Notes under the pieces: model-generated | Told to the model about the DNA's origin: nothing | Database searches by the model: none | What the model saw: only the letters and a program-made list of their open reading frames with translations | Source: an uncultured Phycisphaerales bacterium | GTDB lineage: Bacteria > Planctomycetota > Phycisphaerae > Tepidisphaerales > Tepidisphaeraceae | Direction of reading: 5' to 3' | DNA length: 64,000 nucleotides | NCBI GenBank assembly: GCA_903871935.1 | Contig: CAIQIQ010000011.1 | Span: 1 to 64,000 of the forward strand | Shown: piece by piece, positions 1 through 9,128 of the stretch | How positions within the stretch are numbered: position 1 is the first letter of the stretch | Layout: each line of letters begins with the position of its first letter | Program-made: the position numbers and the translations under genes

Positions 1-286
1 GGCGGTGTCGCGGTTTGTGCGCACAAAGCGCACCACTTGGGGGGCGGATTTGCGATTTTCCATTGGTTTTTGGGGGTCGAGTTCTGAAAAAGTGGGAAGA
101 TTGTCATAAGTCGCGGTGCGCGCCTGCGCGACACATGCGCAGCACTCCATGTGTTGAAGACGATGTCTCACGCCCGCGGTGTACCGCTCACGCCGCAACG
201 AAGAAGGGAGGACGGCGCGACAAGAGCGGTTCCCTGTGTTGCCGCCTCAACGCTTACTGGCTAGCATTTGGGATAGGAACATAGAG
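1..286. other. Region without a convincing gene
   Basis: No frame here gives a recognisable protein; a 89-codon frame from 15 has no family features and no ribosome site. The one visible structure is a perfect 14-bp palindrome, TTTGTGCGCACAAA, at 14-27, which could be an operator or the remains of one. The segment may also hold the 3' end or promoter of something outside the window. Confidence 0.5.
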
Positions 287-544
287 ATGAACTCATCCAC
301 GCCTGGCACCAGCATTTCGGCTGAGGTGACACACATCGACGGTCGCGGCCTATGGCTGCTTGTGCACGACAAAGAGTACTTTCTGTCGCATGATGATTTC
401 CCGTGGTTCCGCGAGGCGCGCATCCATAGCATACTGAACGTCCAACTCGTATCACCCGACCATGTTCATTGGCCTGACCTGGATGTTGATCTGTGCCTGG
501 ATTCGCTAGAGCATCCTGAAGCCTACCCGCTTGTGTATCACTGA
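287..544 (+). CDS. DUF2442-family small protein
   Basis: An 85-residue soluble protein. The middle matches what I know of DUF2442: an aromatic 'FPWFREARIHSILNV' stretch (about residues 38-52) followed by 'WPDLDVDLCLDSLEHPE', the usual 'WP-D-D-L-LDSL-P' ending. DUF2442 proteins often accompany DUF4160 proteins as putative toxin-antitoxin pairs. No DUF4160 gene is visible on the left, so the partner is either lost or absent. The ATG at 287 is preferred over an in-frame codon at 179 because the domain starts just after it and the upstream residues look random. It ends in 'YPLVYH', typical of the family. Function unproven. Confidence 0.75.
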   Translation: MNSSTPGTSISAEVTHIDGRGLWLLVHDKEYFLSHDDFPWFREARIHSILNVQLVSPDHVHWPDLDVDLCLDSLEHPEAYPLVYH

Positions 545-1031
545 GGTTTTCTGCGTGGATCCAGAAGACGGGCCAGAAATCGATATGCCATGACCCGTAA
601 GTACCATCTACGATTCCTGACTCCTTATCCGGACTCGAATGCACGGTCACTGATTCAGCGTGGCAACGTCCGCCCACCGAAGTCTTCAGCACGGGGCAGT
701 GGGAATGCCTTTCGGCTCGCATTCCACTTGTCGAAACGGGTGTCGCCGTTGAGGCGAAAATTGATCACCATCCGAGCATAGATGAAGTCCACAGCGGATT
801 CCTCGGTTGGGAACTCGGCGATATCCTCCGCATTCGCCCGCTCCATGTGTGATAAGGAAGCGTGCAGGCACCTCCGCTTCTCCATTCCGCTCTTCAGTCT
901 TGTGATGTACCTCCGAGATTAGCTTGTAGGGCGGACCAAATAGCGGATAATCGCAAAAACAACACCACATTGTCTTGAGTCGGTTGGGTGCTTTGGCTGG
1001 TAGGTCTTGTTAACAGGTTGAGGAGAACAAC
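545..1031. other. Mostly non-coding gap, possible gene remnant on the minus strand
   Basis: No convincing gene. A minus-strand frame from about 846 to 655 (start MERANAEDIAEFPTEE, 63 residues) has protein-like composition and could be the tail of a decayed gene, perhaps a transposase, but I do not recognise it and no intact upstream part is visible. The ribosome site of the next gene (GAGGAG just before 1032) closes the gap. Confidence 0.35.
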
Positions 1032-3950
1032 ATGGTTGCGCGGAATCGATGGTTGGCTGCGGGAGCAGTTGCGATGGCGTTGCTGGCGTTTGGGGTTGGG
1101 GCCTCGATGGTGCTTGCCCAAGAGAAGGAAGCCCCGGCAGGAGCGCCGGCGGCGGTGGCGCCGGATGGCATGCTGCGGTTTGCCTTTGGCACGACCAAGT
1201 CCAGGAGCCTGGAGGATGTTGCGCCGGTCAGTGCGGGCTTTACGCCGGTTACCGTGGCGAGCGACTACTCCAAGGAGAAGGCCTTCGGCTGGACCGGTGT
1301 CACGGGTGAGACCAAGACCGACTGGGTGGAAATACGTGGCCCACTGCACAGTAAGAAACGCCCCGGCCCCAACGATTTGCTGGCAAGCTGGATCGCCGGC
1401 GCAGCGCCATTTATGGTCGATGTGCCGCCGGGCAAGTATGTTGTGACCACCAGCCTGGGCGACTGGGGAGAGTATGAGTTCTTCCCGTATGGTTCGTTCA
1501 CGCTGCTGTATCAGGGCAAGGAAGTCTTCAAACAGGTCCGCAACCGCGGGAACATGGACCAGTGGATCTACCTCCACAAGTACGATGACTACGAGAAGGG
1601 CCTGAACCTGTTCAACCGGTATGTCAAAAGCCGCTTTGATGTGGTGACGCAGGAAGTGGACGCGACAGACGGCAAGATCGCCATCCAGGTGAAGGTGGAC
1701 GCCGGTCCGGAGTCTTATACCGGGGCGATGAACTATGTCATCATTTCGCCCAAGGCTCAGGAGGCTGCCCACAAGAAGTATCTCTCGGACCTTGATGCTT
1801 TGATGCAGTATTCCTTCGACAAGCGATTTCCGCTGGCGAAGGTGCGCGAGGCGTATTGCGATGGACAGACCCAGGAAGAAAAGGATGCCGGCTTTGCGGT
1901 CATCCGCAACCCCGGACAGAAGGTCTATCCCTGGACCAACGGGAACTATCAGAACCACGTCAAAGAGCTCAAGGCCTACGCCAGCCTGGGCCAGTTTGAG
2001 CCGGTTGACCTGGCAGTAGTCCCGTTCAAGCAGATCGGCAGCGTACGCTGCGATTGCTCGGAACTGGGAGGCCCCAATGGCGCCAGGATTGCGGCCAGCG
2101 AGATCAAAGTCGGCTATGTGAAATATTGGGAGCTGGCGAACAAGCGTGCCCGCGGGGCAGGCATAACGCCGGAACCGTACCTGGTGATGGATAAGAATGT
2201 CATCGCCAAGACCGAGCCGCAGGTTACACGGCAGTTCTGGATGACGCTCCATGTCCCGGCAGATGCGGCCGGCGGAACCTATAGGGGCGTCGTTACCGTG
2301 TCGGCAGAAAAAGGCGGCACGATGAAGTTCCCGCTGGCGCTGGAGGTCCTGCCGATCAAGCTCGACGGGCCAGGAGCGTCCATGCTCTTGAACTACAGCT
2401 TCCCGTGGAAGGATCTCTACTTTGGCGATACCCAGGCATGGTGGGACCAGATTGAGAAGGAACTTGTCTTACAGCGCGATTACGGCATGAACACCAGTGC
2501 GACGGGCAGCGCCCTGCCCCTGGCGAACGATGATGTGTCGGAGTGGGAGAAGTTCATCGACCTGTATCAGAAGGTCGGCATGGATCAGCCGATCTATTTT
2601 GCCAACACGATGAACATGTACGGCCGGTTCAAGGACCTTTTGGATCCCAAGCAGCAGGATGAGTACTGCGCTGTGCTTAAGAAGCTGGATGCGGCGGCGA
2701 AGAAGAAGAACCAGAAGGTGATCTATTCGCTGTGTGATGAGACGACCAACGATGGCAAGGAGGCGATGGCGCAACTGGTGGCCAAGTTCACGCATGAGAA
2801 GGTCCCTGATATCGTGACCATCGGCGACATCAACGGATATCGCGAGTTGATGCTCTGCGCCCCCTACCTGCGCAAGGCCGGGTTCAACAACGGCTGGTGG
2901 GGCAACTTTGGGACCAATCGACGGAATCACTGGCTGATGACGCGATCGGTCATCGAGCGCGTGGAAGCGGCCGGGTGCGAGCCATGGTTCGTCAACGGCG
3001 GCCTGGGCCGGTATTACTTTGGAGCGCACTTCTGGAAGATGGAAGCGCTTGGGCTGAAGGGTAAGTGCGAGTGGCACTACTACTCCGCCACCAGCGATCC
3101 GTACAACCCGTTTGACTCTCAGGAACTGAACGCCTTTGGTTCGGTGGTGTTCCCCGACTGCATCCCAACGCTTGAGCTGGAGCAGAGCCGCCAGGGCATC
3201 ACGGACCTTCGATACGCCCGGACGCTGCAGCGTCTTGTGGCTGAGATGGCCGGCAATAAGGACCCGCTGGTGGCGGCTCGCGTGCAGGTTGCCAGGGAGG
3301 CCTTGGATTACTGGATGGACCAACTGCCGGACCGGAAGGCGGCCACGCTGGAGACATCCGATGGCACGGGCAATGTTGCCAGTGACGAGTTGCCGGAGGC
3401 GCGGCTGGCGGAGTTCCGCAAGGAGATGGCGTACCATATTGGCCGGCTGATGAAGATCGATAGCCCCGCCGTCTGCCCGCAGGAGTTTGTGCTGGCCTCC
3501 TGGGAGAAAGATGAGAGGACCGGGTGGTCGGAAGCGATTACGCCGGTGGCCGAGCACGCGACTCTGGGCAGCAATTCCGGCAAGATGGTCTTCGATGAGA
3601 AGGACACGTACTTCGATAGTTTCGGGAGGCTGAGCAACAAGGACTGGCGCGGATTTACATCCTTCCGGTTTGACGTGTTCAACCCGCAGGAGAAGAACGT
3701 CAAGCTGGTTCTGTCCATGCGCGATCAAGTGTCCGCCAATGTCTCTTCGGCATGGTCAGCGCGCAAGACGATCACGTTTGACCTGAAGAGCGGGGCAAAT
3801 CAGGTTACTGTGCCGCTGCTGGGGATCACCGATGATGGCGGTAAACGGCCGCTGGACCTGTCGTGCATCTTCCAGACGGTGTTCACCGCGCCGGATGCGA
3901 CCGGTTCGACGCTGTTCATCGACAACATGCGACTGATGGAAAACCAGTAG
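1032..3950 (+). CDS. Large secreted DUF4091-like glycoside-hydrolase-type protein
   Basis: A 972-residue exported protein. The N-terminus (about 1-30) is a Sec signal peptide: basic start, hydrophobic core, cut after 'VLAQ'. The middle is a probable beta-sandwich then a TIM-barrel-like region. Around residues 715-730 'RQGITDLRYARTL' matches the conserved 'REGI-D-RYL-TL' end of DUF4091, a domain seen in uncharacterised bacterial glycosidases. Residues about 817-972 resemble a carbohydrate-binding beta-sandwich (alternating strands, ending 'LFIDNMRL'). A GAGGAG ribosome site sits before the ATG. It likely acts on polysaccharide outside the cytoplasm, but substrate and catalytic residues cannot be assigned. 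It converges with the next gene across a strong hairpin. Confidence 0.85.
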   Translation: MVARNRWLAAGAVAMALLAFGVGASMVLAQEKEAPAGAPAAVAPDGMLRFAFGTTKSRSLEDVAPVSAGFTPVTVASDYSKEKAFGWTGVTGETKTDWVEIRGPLHSKKRPGPNDLLASWIAGAAPFMVDVPPGKYVVTTSLGDWGEYEFFPYGSFTLLYQGKEVFKQVRNRGNMDQWIYLHKYDDYEKGLNLFNRYVKSRFDVVTQEVDATDGKIAIQVKVDAGPESYTGAMNYVIISPKAQEAAHKKYLSDLDALMQYSFDKRFPLAKVREAYCDGQTQEEKDAGFAVIRNPGQKVYPWTNGNYQNHVKELKAYASLGQFEPVDLAVVPFKQIGSVRCDCSELGGPNGARIAASEIKVGYVKYWELANKRARGAGITPEPYLVMDKNVIAKTEPQVTRQFWMTLHVPADAAGGTYRGVVTVSAEKGGTMKFPLALEVLPIKLDGPGASMLLNYSFPWKDLYFGDTQAWWDQIEKELVLQRDYGMNTSATGSALPLANDDVSEWEKFIDLYQKVGMDQPIYFANTMNMYGRFKDLLDPKQQDEYCAVLKKLDAAAKKKNQKVIYSLCDETTNDGKEAMAQLVAKFTHEKVPDIVTIGDINGYRELMLCAPYLRKAGFNNGWWGNFGTNRRNHWLMTRSVIERVEAAGCEPWFVNGGLGRYYFGAHFWKMEALGLKGKCEWHYYSATSDPYNPFDSQELNAFGSVVFPDCIPTLELEQSRQGITDLRYARTLQRLVAEMAGNKDPLVAARVQVAREALDYWMDQLPDRKAATLETSDGTGNVASDELPEARLAEFRKEMAYHIGRLMKIDSPAVCPQEFVLASWEKDERTGWSEAITPVAEHATLGSNSGKMVFDEKDTYFDSFGRLSNKDWRGFTSFRFDVFNPQEKNVKLVLSMRDQVSANVSSAWSARKTITFDLKSGANQVTVPLLGITDDGGKRPLDLSCIFQTVFTAPDATGSTLFIDNMRLMENQ

Positions 3951-3956
3951 ACAGGG

Positions 3957-4009
3957 CTCTAGGCTCTGTCTGAGACTCCCCATGCCGCTGAGAGCAGCGC
4001 CATGGGGAG
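3957..4009. terminator. Hairpin between convergent genes, member of a dispersed repeat
   Basis: Arms 3976-3990 (CTCCCCATGCCGCTG) and 3995-4009 (CAGCGCCATGGGGAG) pair with a single mismatch around an AGAG loop. It lies between the stop of the secreted protein (3950) and that of the convergent minus-strand gene (4018), so it can end transcription from both sides. The flank reads AGGCTCTGTCTGA, the same head found at about 13853 and 56339, so this may be a copy of a mobile palindromic repeat used as a terminator. Confidence 0.7.
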
Positions 4010-4017
4010 CCTTGTTC

Positions 4018-5367
4018 TCACGGCACGCTATCGAGCACCAGGACCCAGTCGTCCTTCGCGCCGCGGGAAGGCGGCGCGAACTCCCGGATGCCTTCCCTGG
4101 GATACTGGCCGACGGCTTTCCACTCGCCAGTGCGCGGGTCGTACCACTGCGCTTTGACTTGAGGTCCGTTGACCGCGTTCATGGAAATTTTCAGGGGCTC
4201 GCCCGCGGGCGTGTAGGCGATCGCGACACTCCGGTCTTGCGCCCGCGCCGCAGCGAGGCGAAACGGACCGCTCGCAGGCTCGGAGGCGAGCACCGACTGG
4301 TCGGGGACCATTTCGTACCAATGTCGCTGCTCGAAGAGGCGGCGCAGCAGGCCCATCTGTCGAGAGCCCTCATAGGCCATCGCCGCGCGCCAATGCTGGA
4401 AACCATTCTTGGGGAACGGACCGTCGGGGTCTTTATAGAAGTAGAACAGGTCGAGCGCGCCGTAGCCGTGTCCCGCCGCCCCGGCGAGCATCGCCAGGTA
4501 GGCCTGGGTTCGCACCTTGTGGGAATCAATGGGCGGCTGGCCGGCCCCGGTGGGATGATTCTCATATGCCGGTTCCATATCCACGGTCGGTTTAGGGGGC
4601 GTCAGCGCATAGTCGTTGCTGACAAACGCGTAACTGTCCGCCGTCAGAACATGCCCGGACTGGATGGAGTTGAAATCGAGCCAGTCTGCCCGATGAAACC
4701 ACATGGAGGACGAAGTGCGCCCCTGCCCGTGGTAGCACACGAGTTGGCTGCCGCCGCAGCCATCCTTCAGACCTCTGGCCATTGCCACCCACACCGCGTC
4801 ATATTTCCCTGGGGCGGAGTCGCCGCCGGGAAACCACAAGACGGCGTTGTTCCGGTAGCGCTGGCCCAGGAACTTGCCGAACGCGTGGGCGTTGCTCTCA
4901 TCGAACATCTTCTCCGGATGTTCGGTGACGTGCCACGACTTGGCGGTCACCAGGCCCATCACCAGTCCCAGTTCGTTCGCCCGGTTGACGACGTAGTCCA
5001 CGTTTTTGAAGAATTCCTCGTTGGGCCGGACCGGGTCACGGTCGAGAAAGGGCGTCGCGCCGAGGAGCGACGAGTTGCCGTCGGGGTGTTGCTTGTCCAA
5101 ACCGCGGACCACGTATGCCTGCATCACTGTGAAGCCCTTGGCCGCACGGTCCCTCAGATACTCCTCCAATTCCTCGTGGTTGAGTCGTTGGAAAAGCAGC
5201 CAACATGTGTCGCCGAGATAGAAGAACGGCTTGCCCTCCCGATCGACGAGGTGGTGCCCGTTCGCGCCGACTCGGAGTTTGAGATTCTTAACGGAGCGGG
5301 CAGGGACGTCACCCGGCTGGGTCGTGCCAATCCGTGCAAGACCGACGGATTGTTTGCGCGTTTTCAT
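4018..5367 (-). CDS. Apiosidase-like (DUF4038, GH140-type) glycosidase
   Basis: A 449-residue protein. The region after residue 40 ('REGKPFFYLGDTCW') is the typical opening of the DUF4038 apiosidase-like TIM barrel, which continues to about residue 330. The last 90 residues form a small beta-domain ('WYDPRTGEW') like the putative collagen-binding domain PF12904 that follows DUF4038. Relatives hydrolyse apiose or other side-chain sugars of pectin; that activity is inferred. No clear signal peptide is visible, so export is uncertain. ATG 5367 is chosen over an in-frame GTG at 5373. It is the last gene of a minus-strand series starting at 8302, 60 bp after the second PepSY gene. Confidence 0.85.
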   Translation of the reverse strand: MKTRKQSVGLARIGTTQPGDVPARSVKNLKLRVGANGHHLVDREGKPFFYLGDTCWLLFQRLNHEELEEYLRDRAAKGFTVMQAYVVRGLDKQHPDGNSSLLGATPFLDRDPVRPNEEFFKNVDYVVNRANELGLVMGLVTAKSWHVTEHPEKMFDESNAHAFGKFLGQRYRNNAVLWFPGGDSAPGKYDAVWVAMARGLKDGCGGSQLVCYHGQGRTSSSMWFHRADWLDFNSIQSGHVLTADSYAFVSNDYALTPPKPTVDMEPAYENHPTGAGQPPIDSHKVRTQAYLAMLAGAAGHGYGALDLFYFYKDPDGPFPKNGFQHWRAAMAYEGSRQMGLLRRLFEQRHWYEMVPDQSVLASEPASGPFRLAAARAQDRSVAIAYTPAGEPLKISMNAVNGPQVKAQWYDPRTGEWKAVGQYPREGIREFAPPSRGAKDDWVLVLDSVP

Positions 5368-5427
5368 GAACACCAGTCTTACCCCTGCGCCGACTGGAGG
5401 TAAAGCCGGCCTCGGCGGTGAACAGGC

Positions 5428-6063
5428 CTACAGGTTCGCCATGAAGATCGCGAAAGAGACGATGCCGGCGGCCGTGGCCAGCAGGCCCCAGGTTCGATGG
5501 CGCCGCAGCTTCCACCACATGATGAATCCCGAGATGACCCAGAGAATGATCGCCAGTTGCACGACATCAACGATGATCGACCAGGCTTGATGGAGTAGGC
5601 CCGGGTTCTCAAACCCACCCCTGGTGTGCAGACGGGTGAGCAAACTGCCAAATCGGAAGACACTGTTCTCCGCCTTGAGCGTGTGATTCTTCGGGTCGTA
5701 GGTAACCTGGGTCGAGGTCATGAACGTGGTTGTCCACAGGTTGATCGAACCATTGGGGCCGCGGAAGACGTTGAAGTGACCCTCGAGGCCGGCATCTTTC
5801 TGGATCTTCTGGCCGATGGGCTTCAGATCGGCATCCGCGGGAATCGGGTCCAGCTCGTATGCGCGCTCGAACAGCACGGTGTTGGGTGGCGCCTTTTCGA
5901 ACCAGGTGGGATGGCTGAAGAAGATTGAACTGACGCCGTAGACCAGGAACCAGGGCAGAAGCGCCAGCGCCAGGTACAGATGCGTGCGCCGATTCAACCA
6001 GTCAAAGGTGCGCTTTCGGCCGGGCGTAGTCGCTTCGGAATTGACAGCAGTATCATCGCTCAT
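5428..6063 (-). CDS. PepSY-associated TM helix protein (copy 1)
   Basis: A 211-residue membrane protein with one transmembrane helix near residues 28-50, a soluble loop of about 105 residues, and two C-terminal helices (about 162-182 and 191-210). The pattern 'RTHLYLALALLPWFLVYGVSS' followed by 'GGFENPGLLHQAWSIIVDVV' matches PepSY-TM proteins, which often occur near ferric-reductase or iron-uptake genes, although none is seen here. It is a diverged paralogue of the preceding gene at 6083-6685, with the same helix layout. GGAGC lies before the ATG. Role unknown; a reductase or membrane-anchor function is only a guess. Confidence 0.8.
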   Translation of the reverse strand: MSDDTAVNSEATTPGRKRTFDWLNRRTHLYLALALLPWFLVYGVSSIFFSHPTWFEKAPPNTVLFERAYELDPIPADADLKPIGQKIQKDAGLEGHFNVFRGPNGSINLWTTTFMTSTQVTYDPKNHTLKAENSVFRFGSLLTRLHTRGGFENPGLLHQAWSIIVDVVQLAIILWVISGFIMWWKLRRHRTWGLLATAAGIVSFAIFMANL

Positions 6064-6082
6064 CGCAGTGGTGCTCCATTAG

Positions 6083-6685
6083 TTAGATCGAGAAGAGGAA
6101 CAGGGCAAACAGTGCGCATCCGAGGCCGGCCATAACCATGCCCAGCCGTCGCGTGGGTTTTAGTGACCACCACATCCACACTCCCGAAAGCACCCAGAGC
6201 ACCATCGAGATGATGACCAGGTCGACCGACGCTCCCCAGAGCCTGTCAGGCACAAATGAGCTTTGGAACCCGCGCCGGCGATGGAGGCCTTCCAGGAACG
6301 AGGTAGTCCGAAACTCCTGCTTCTCGATCACCAGCTTGCCGTCGGAGGGTGTATACGTAAACCGCCGAGGCGTCACCGGGTCGCTGCGATTGATCGTCAG
6401 CTTCTGCCGGTCCCGGCTGAGATTGGCGTTGAAGTTGCCGTACTCGTTCACACCCTGGAGGATGGAAGCGGCCATCTCCTGCGCAGATGCATCAGCCTTG
6501 AATGGAGGCGCGAGCGTCTGCTCCTTCTCCACCTGCCACTTCGCCGGCGTCCCGCCATAGTGCTCCTTGAAATACTCCCGATGATTCATTGCCATGGTGC
6601 TCAGTGCATAGATCAGCATCCACGGCGCCAGGAACAGTCCCAGATACAGGTGTATCTGCCGCAGTAATGAGAGGACTTTCTTCAT
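6083..6685 (-). CDS. PepSY-associated TM helix protein (copy 2)
   Basis: A 200-residue membrane protein with helices near 8-32, 150-172 and 180-199. 'RQIHLYLGLFLAPWMLIYALS' at the start and 'LEGLHRRRGF' before the second helix align with the next gene, so the two form a tandem pair, possibly working as a heterodimer. The loop ('FTYTPSDGKLVIEKQ') resembles the PepSY beta-strand part. It begins 33 bp after the beta-helix gene's stop and is followed by its paralogue after 19 bp, so all three are probably co-transcribed. GAGGAAG upstream can serve as ribosome site. Confidence 0.8.
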   Translation of the reverse strand: MKKVLSLLRQIHLYLGLFLAPWMLIYALSTMAMNHREYFKEHYGGTPAKWQVEKEQTLAPPFKADASAQEMAASILQGVNEYGNFNANLSRDRQKLTINRSDPVTPRRFTYTPSDGKLVIEKQEFRTTSFLEGLHRRRGFQSSFVPDRLWGASVDLVIISMVLWVLSGVWMWWSLKPTRRLGMVMAGLGCALFALFLFSI

Positions 6686-6718
6686 GATAGATCGACTTCC
6701 TCGCTGAGTTTGGGAAAG

Positions 6719-8302
6719 TTAGCGGGAGAACGCTCCCGGCGGCCCGCCCGGCAATCTCGGATGTCCGGCGCGGTCAAGAATGACCTGATTATTGGGGTTT
6801 CCCGGCGGCACGGCCGGACGGGTGGGCGCATCGAACCAATCGAAGTCGGGGATCGCGTCGGTGGCACATCGATAGAGATTGCCCCCTGGGGTCGGGCGAA
6901 AATCACCGTGCTCCGGATCGATCAGCTCGGGCTTCAACGTGTTGATGGCGTTATCGCGCAGCAGTTGCGCTGCGTCGGCCGTCGGTCTGGCGGCCAGGTG
7001 GTAGACACCTTCGACATCGTCCAGCAAGGGCTTGTCGGCCGGGCCGTTCCAGATGATGTTGCCCCGGATCACCAGGCCATCGTCGGCACGCGACAGTGGC
7101 GGAAGGTTCCCGCCGGGAGCCACGGCTACCGGCCCGGAAATGCCCAGGTGAGCGAAGCGCGACTCGAAGCCGTCGGGATTAAGAATGACGTTGTTACGGA
7201 TCTGCACATTGCGGTTGGGGATGTTGTAGCCCTGGGCGCTCTGGCCCTGGCACCAGCCTCCCATGGCATGGTATTGGGCGCGGCGGGCAGGGCTCCAACT
7301 GCTGGGTCCGCGGCCGCCCAAACCCACGACGATCGTGTCGCGCGAAGTGCCTACGCGGTAGCAGGTGTTCCACGCCACGAGGATGTTGTAGCCGCCCAGC
7401 ACCGCCAGGCCGCCGCCGGCATCATGGATGATGTTGTTGACGATCTTGATGTCGTAGGCTTCGTAGTGCAGCCAGGGTGGCACCATGTACTCGAAGCCCG
7501 TGCCTTGGCCGGCCGCCACTCCATGATTGACGCCATCATAGAGCTCGTTGCCTGCGATCAGGTGGTGGGCGGATCCGCCTTTGACATACATGACCTCCGA
7601 GCGCGTCCCGTGCATGCGGTTGCGGACAATATGCCCGTATTGGACGGCCACGTAGTCCAGGGCATTGCCCTGGGCTCCGGAGAAGTCGCAATCTTCCACG
7701 TACAACCGAAGGCACTGGTTGGCTTTGAGGACGATGGCGGGAAGCGGGCGGCCGGCTTCAGCCATGCCGATTGCGGTCACGCCGCGCACCAGCACATCAC
7801 GGCAGGCTGTGAAGTGCAACACGCAGTCCTGGCTGGGGATGATCTTGGAGTTGCTCGCAGTGACGATCTTGAGGTCAAGAAGGTAAATAAAGTGGCAGCG
7901 GCAGAATTCAACCATTGGCAATTCGGCGGTCAGGGGTCCATCGGCGGACTGGAGGATTATGGGGCATTCGCGCGTGCCCTGCCGGTCTTCCATCATGATC
8001 TGGTCGGCAATATGGGGCTCATAGCGCCCGGCGGCGAGCATGATCCGCCAGCCGTGCCCTTCGATGCGCAGGGGGATCATCCGCCAGGCTCGGGCGAGGG
8101 TGCGCAAGGCCTGCGTTCGCGTCGAGCCATCGGCGCCGTCGTCGCCGGAAACGGGATCGACCCAGATATCTTTGAGCAGCGGCTTGCCGATGTCGTAATG
8201 CGGGGATACGTCCAGCGGGCAGGAAATGGAGTTTGGCTGGGTCGTTGCCTGGACACACTGGAGGTGAGGCGTTGCAGGGAGCAGGGAATTCTTGGTACTC
8301 AT
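6719..8302 (-). CDS. Right-handed parallel beta-helix protein
   Basis: A 527-residue protein. After 'IWVDPVSGDDGADGSTRTQALRTL', the usual start of pectate-lyase-like 'DUF1565/right-handed beta-helix' domains, the region of about 130-400 has repeated short strands with Asn ladders ('IVNNIIHDAGGG', 'IRNNVILNP', 'IRGNIIWNG'). Such folds bind or cleave polysaccharides; no lyase or hydrolase residues could be assigned. No signal peptide is evident at the chosen ATG. It heads a minus-strand group with the two PepSY genes and the apiosidase-like gene and diverges from the SnoaL-like gene at 8506. Confidence 0.85.
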   Translation of the reverse strand: MSTKNSLLPATPHLQCVQATTQPNSISCPLDVSPHYDIGKPLLKDIWVDPVSGDDGADGSTRTQALRTLARAWRMIPLRIEGHGWRIMLAAGRYEPHIADQIMMEDRQGTRECPIILQSADGPLTAELPMVEFCRCHFIYLLDLKIVTASNSKIIPSQDCVLHFTACRDVLVRGVTAIGMAEAGRPLPAIVLKANQCLRLYVEDCDFSGAQGNALDYVAVQYGHIVRNRMHGTRSEVMYVKGGSAHHLIAGNELYDGVNHGVAAGQGTGFEYMVPPWLHYEAYDIKIVNNIIHDAGGGLAVLGGYNILVAWNTCYRVGTSRDTIVVGLGGRGPSSWSPARRAQYHAMGGWCQGQSAQGYNIPNRNVQIRNNVILNPDGFESRFAHLGISGPVAVAPGGNLPPLSRADDGLVIRGNIIWNGPADKPLLDDVEGVYHLAARPTADAAQLLRDNAINTLKPELIDPEHGDFRPTPGGNLYRCATDAIPDFDWFDAPTRPAVPPGNPNNQVILDRAGHPRLPGGPPGAFSR

Positions 8303-8505
8303 TTTGGCTTTCTACAATTCACAGACATCGGCGCCGGGATACATATCGGGCGTACCTCGCGATCTTGATCACTCTCGGGGAGTGCTCCCGAACAGCGGCG
8401 GACAAGATAGCACCGATCCCGGCGCTGGTGCAAACTTCGCCACCGGCATGGTTCAGGTGTGCTGGCATGGATTTCGCTTTGGGTGCCCGCAGAAAGGGGA
8501 ATTCT

Positions 8506-8985
8506 ATGAGTGGATCACAGTATGGGATTAGCGGAGATACGTTCGCCACGGAAGCGCTTGCCGGCTCGCGGCAACAGGATATCGCCGCCATCGAGAGGCG
8601 GCTAGGCGACTTTGTGGCCGCGTGGAACAGGCATGAGCCAGCACAGATGGCTTCCGTCTGGCATGATGATGGCGATCTGATCAATCCCTGGGGACGGATC
8701 GCCAAAGGGCGCGAGCAGGTGCAGGCCCTCTTTCGAGACGAGCACTCAGGGCCGATGAAGACGTGCACCTACCACATGACGACCACGTCTTTGCGTCTGG
8801 TGTCGGGCGATGTGGCGGTGGTGGATAGTGAGAGCACACTAACGGGCATGCGGGACGCGGCAGGTAAGGAACTGCCGCCGTACAAGCCGCACATCGTTCT
8901 CGTGCTGAACAAGAGGGATGGCGAATGGCGAATCTTGTGCGCCCGTCCCTACGCCTTTACGTCGCGGCCGGGTACGGCAAGCTAG
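8506..8985 (+). CDS. SnoaL-like / SgcJ-EcaC family protein
   Basis: A 159-residue protein of the NTF2-like fold. 'AIERRLGDFVAAWNRHEPAQMASVWHDDGDLINPWG' is the standard first helix pair and strand of SgcJ/EcaC/DUF4440 proteins, and the C-terminus ('ERDGEWRILCARPYAF' type) closes the cone. Members include hydrolases, isomerases and many of unknown role; no substrate is suggested by context. The ATG at 8506 is preferred to upstream in-frame starts because AAAGGGGA lies six bases ahead. A 9-bp-armed hairpin follows the stop. Confidence 0.8.
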   Translation: MSGSQYGISGDTFATEALAGSRQQDIAAIERRLGDFVAAWNRHEPAQMASVWHDDGDLINPWGRIAKGREQVQALFRDEHSGPMKTCTYHMTTTSLRLVSGDVAVVDSESTLTGMRDAAGKELPPYKPHIVLVLNKRDGEWRILCARPYAFTSRPGTAS

Positions 8986-8992
8986 GCGCGGC

Positions 8993-9014
8993 ATGGCGAC
9001 AGGACTGTCGCCAT
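8993..9014 (+). terminator. Hairpin after SnoaL-like gene
   Basis: ATGGCGACA and TGTCGCCAT pair perfectly around a GGAC loop, seven bases after the stop at 8985. There is no run of T after it, so it could be a weak or Rho-assisted terminator. Confidence 0.5.
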
Positions 9015-9085
9015 TACATGGGTGCGTGATTCCGGAATTCAACGGTACGTAACGATTCTGCTGGGTTGGATATACCATGCCCCTG

Positions 9086-9119
9086 CTACCTGCTCGTGTG
9101 AGACTGACAGAGCAGGTAG
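9086..9119 (+). promoter_or_regulatory. Leader hairpin just before the start codon at 9129
   Basis: CTACCTGCTC (9086-9095) and GAGCAGGTAG (9110-9119) are perfect inverted repeats with a 14-base loop, ending nine bases before the ATG. The right arm runs into the purine-rich stretch that would serve as ribosome site, so folding could affect translation; it could equally be a protein-binding dyad. Confidence 0.5.
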
Positions 9120-9128
9120 GATGAGAGC

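Noticed and set aside
655..885. Minus-strand frame MEKRRCL... as a gene
   Set aside because: Protein-like but short, without start signals or a known family; kept only as a possible remnant.
894..2252. Long minus-strand frame opposite the 972-residue secreted protein
   Set aside because: Pure shadow of the GC-rich gene; no start site and no family features.
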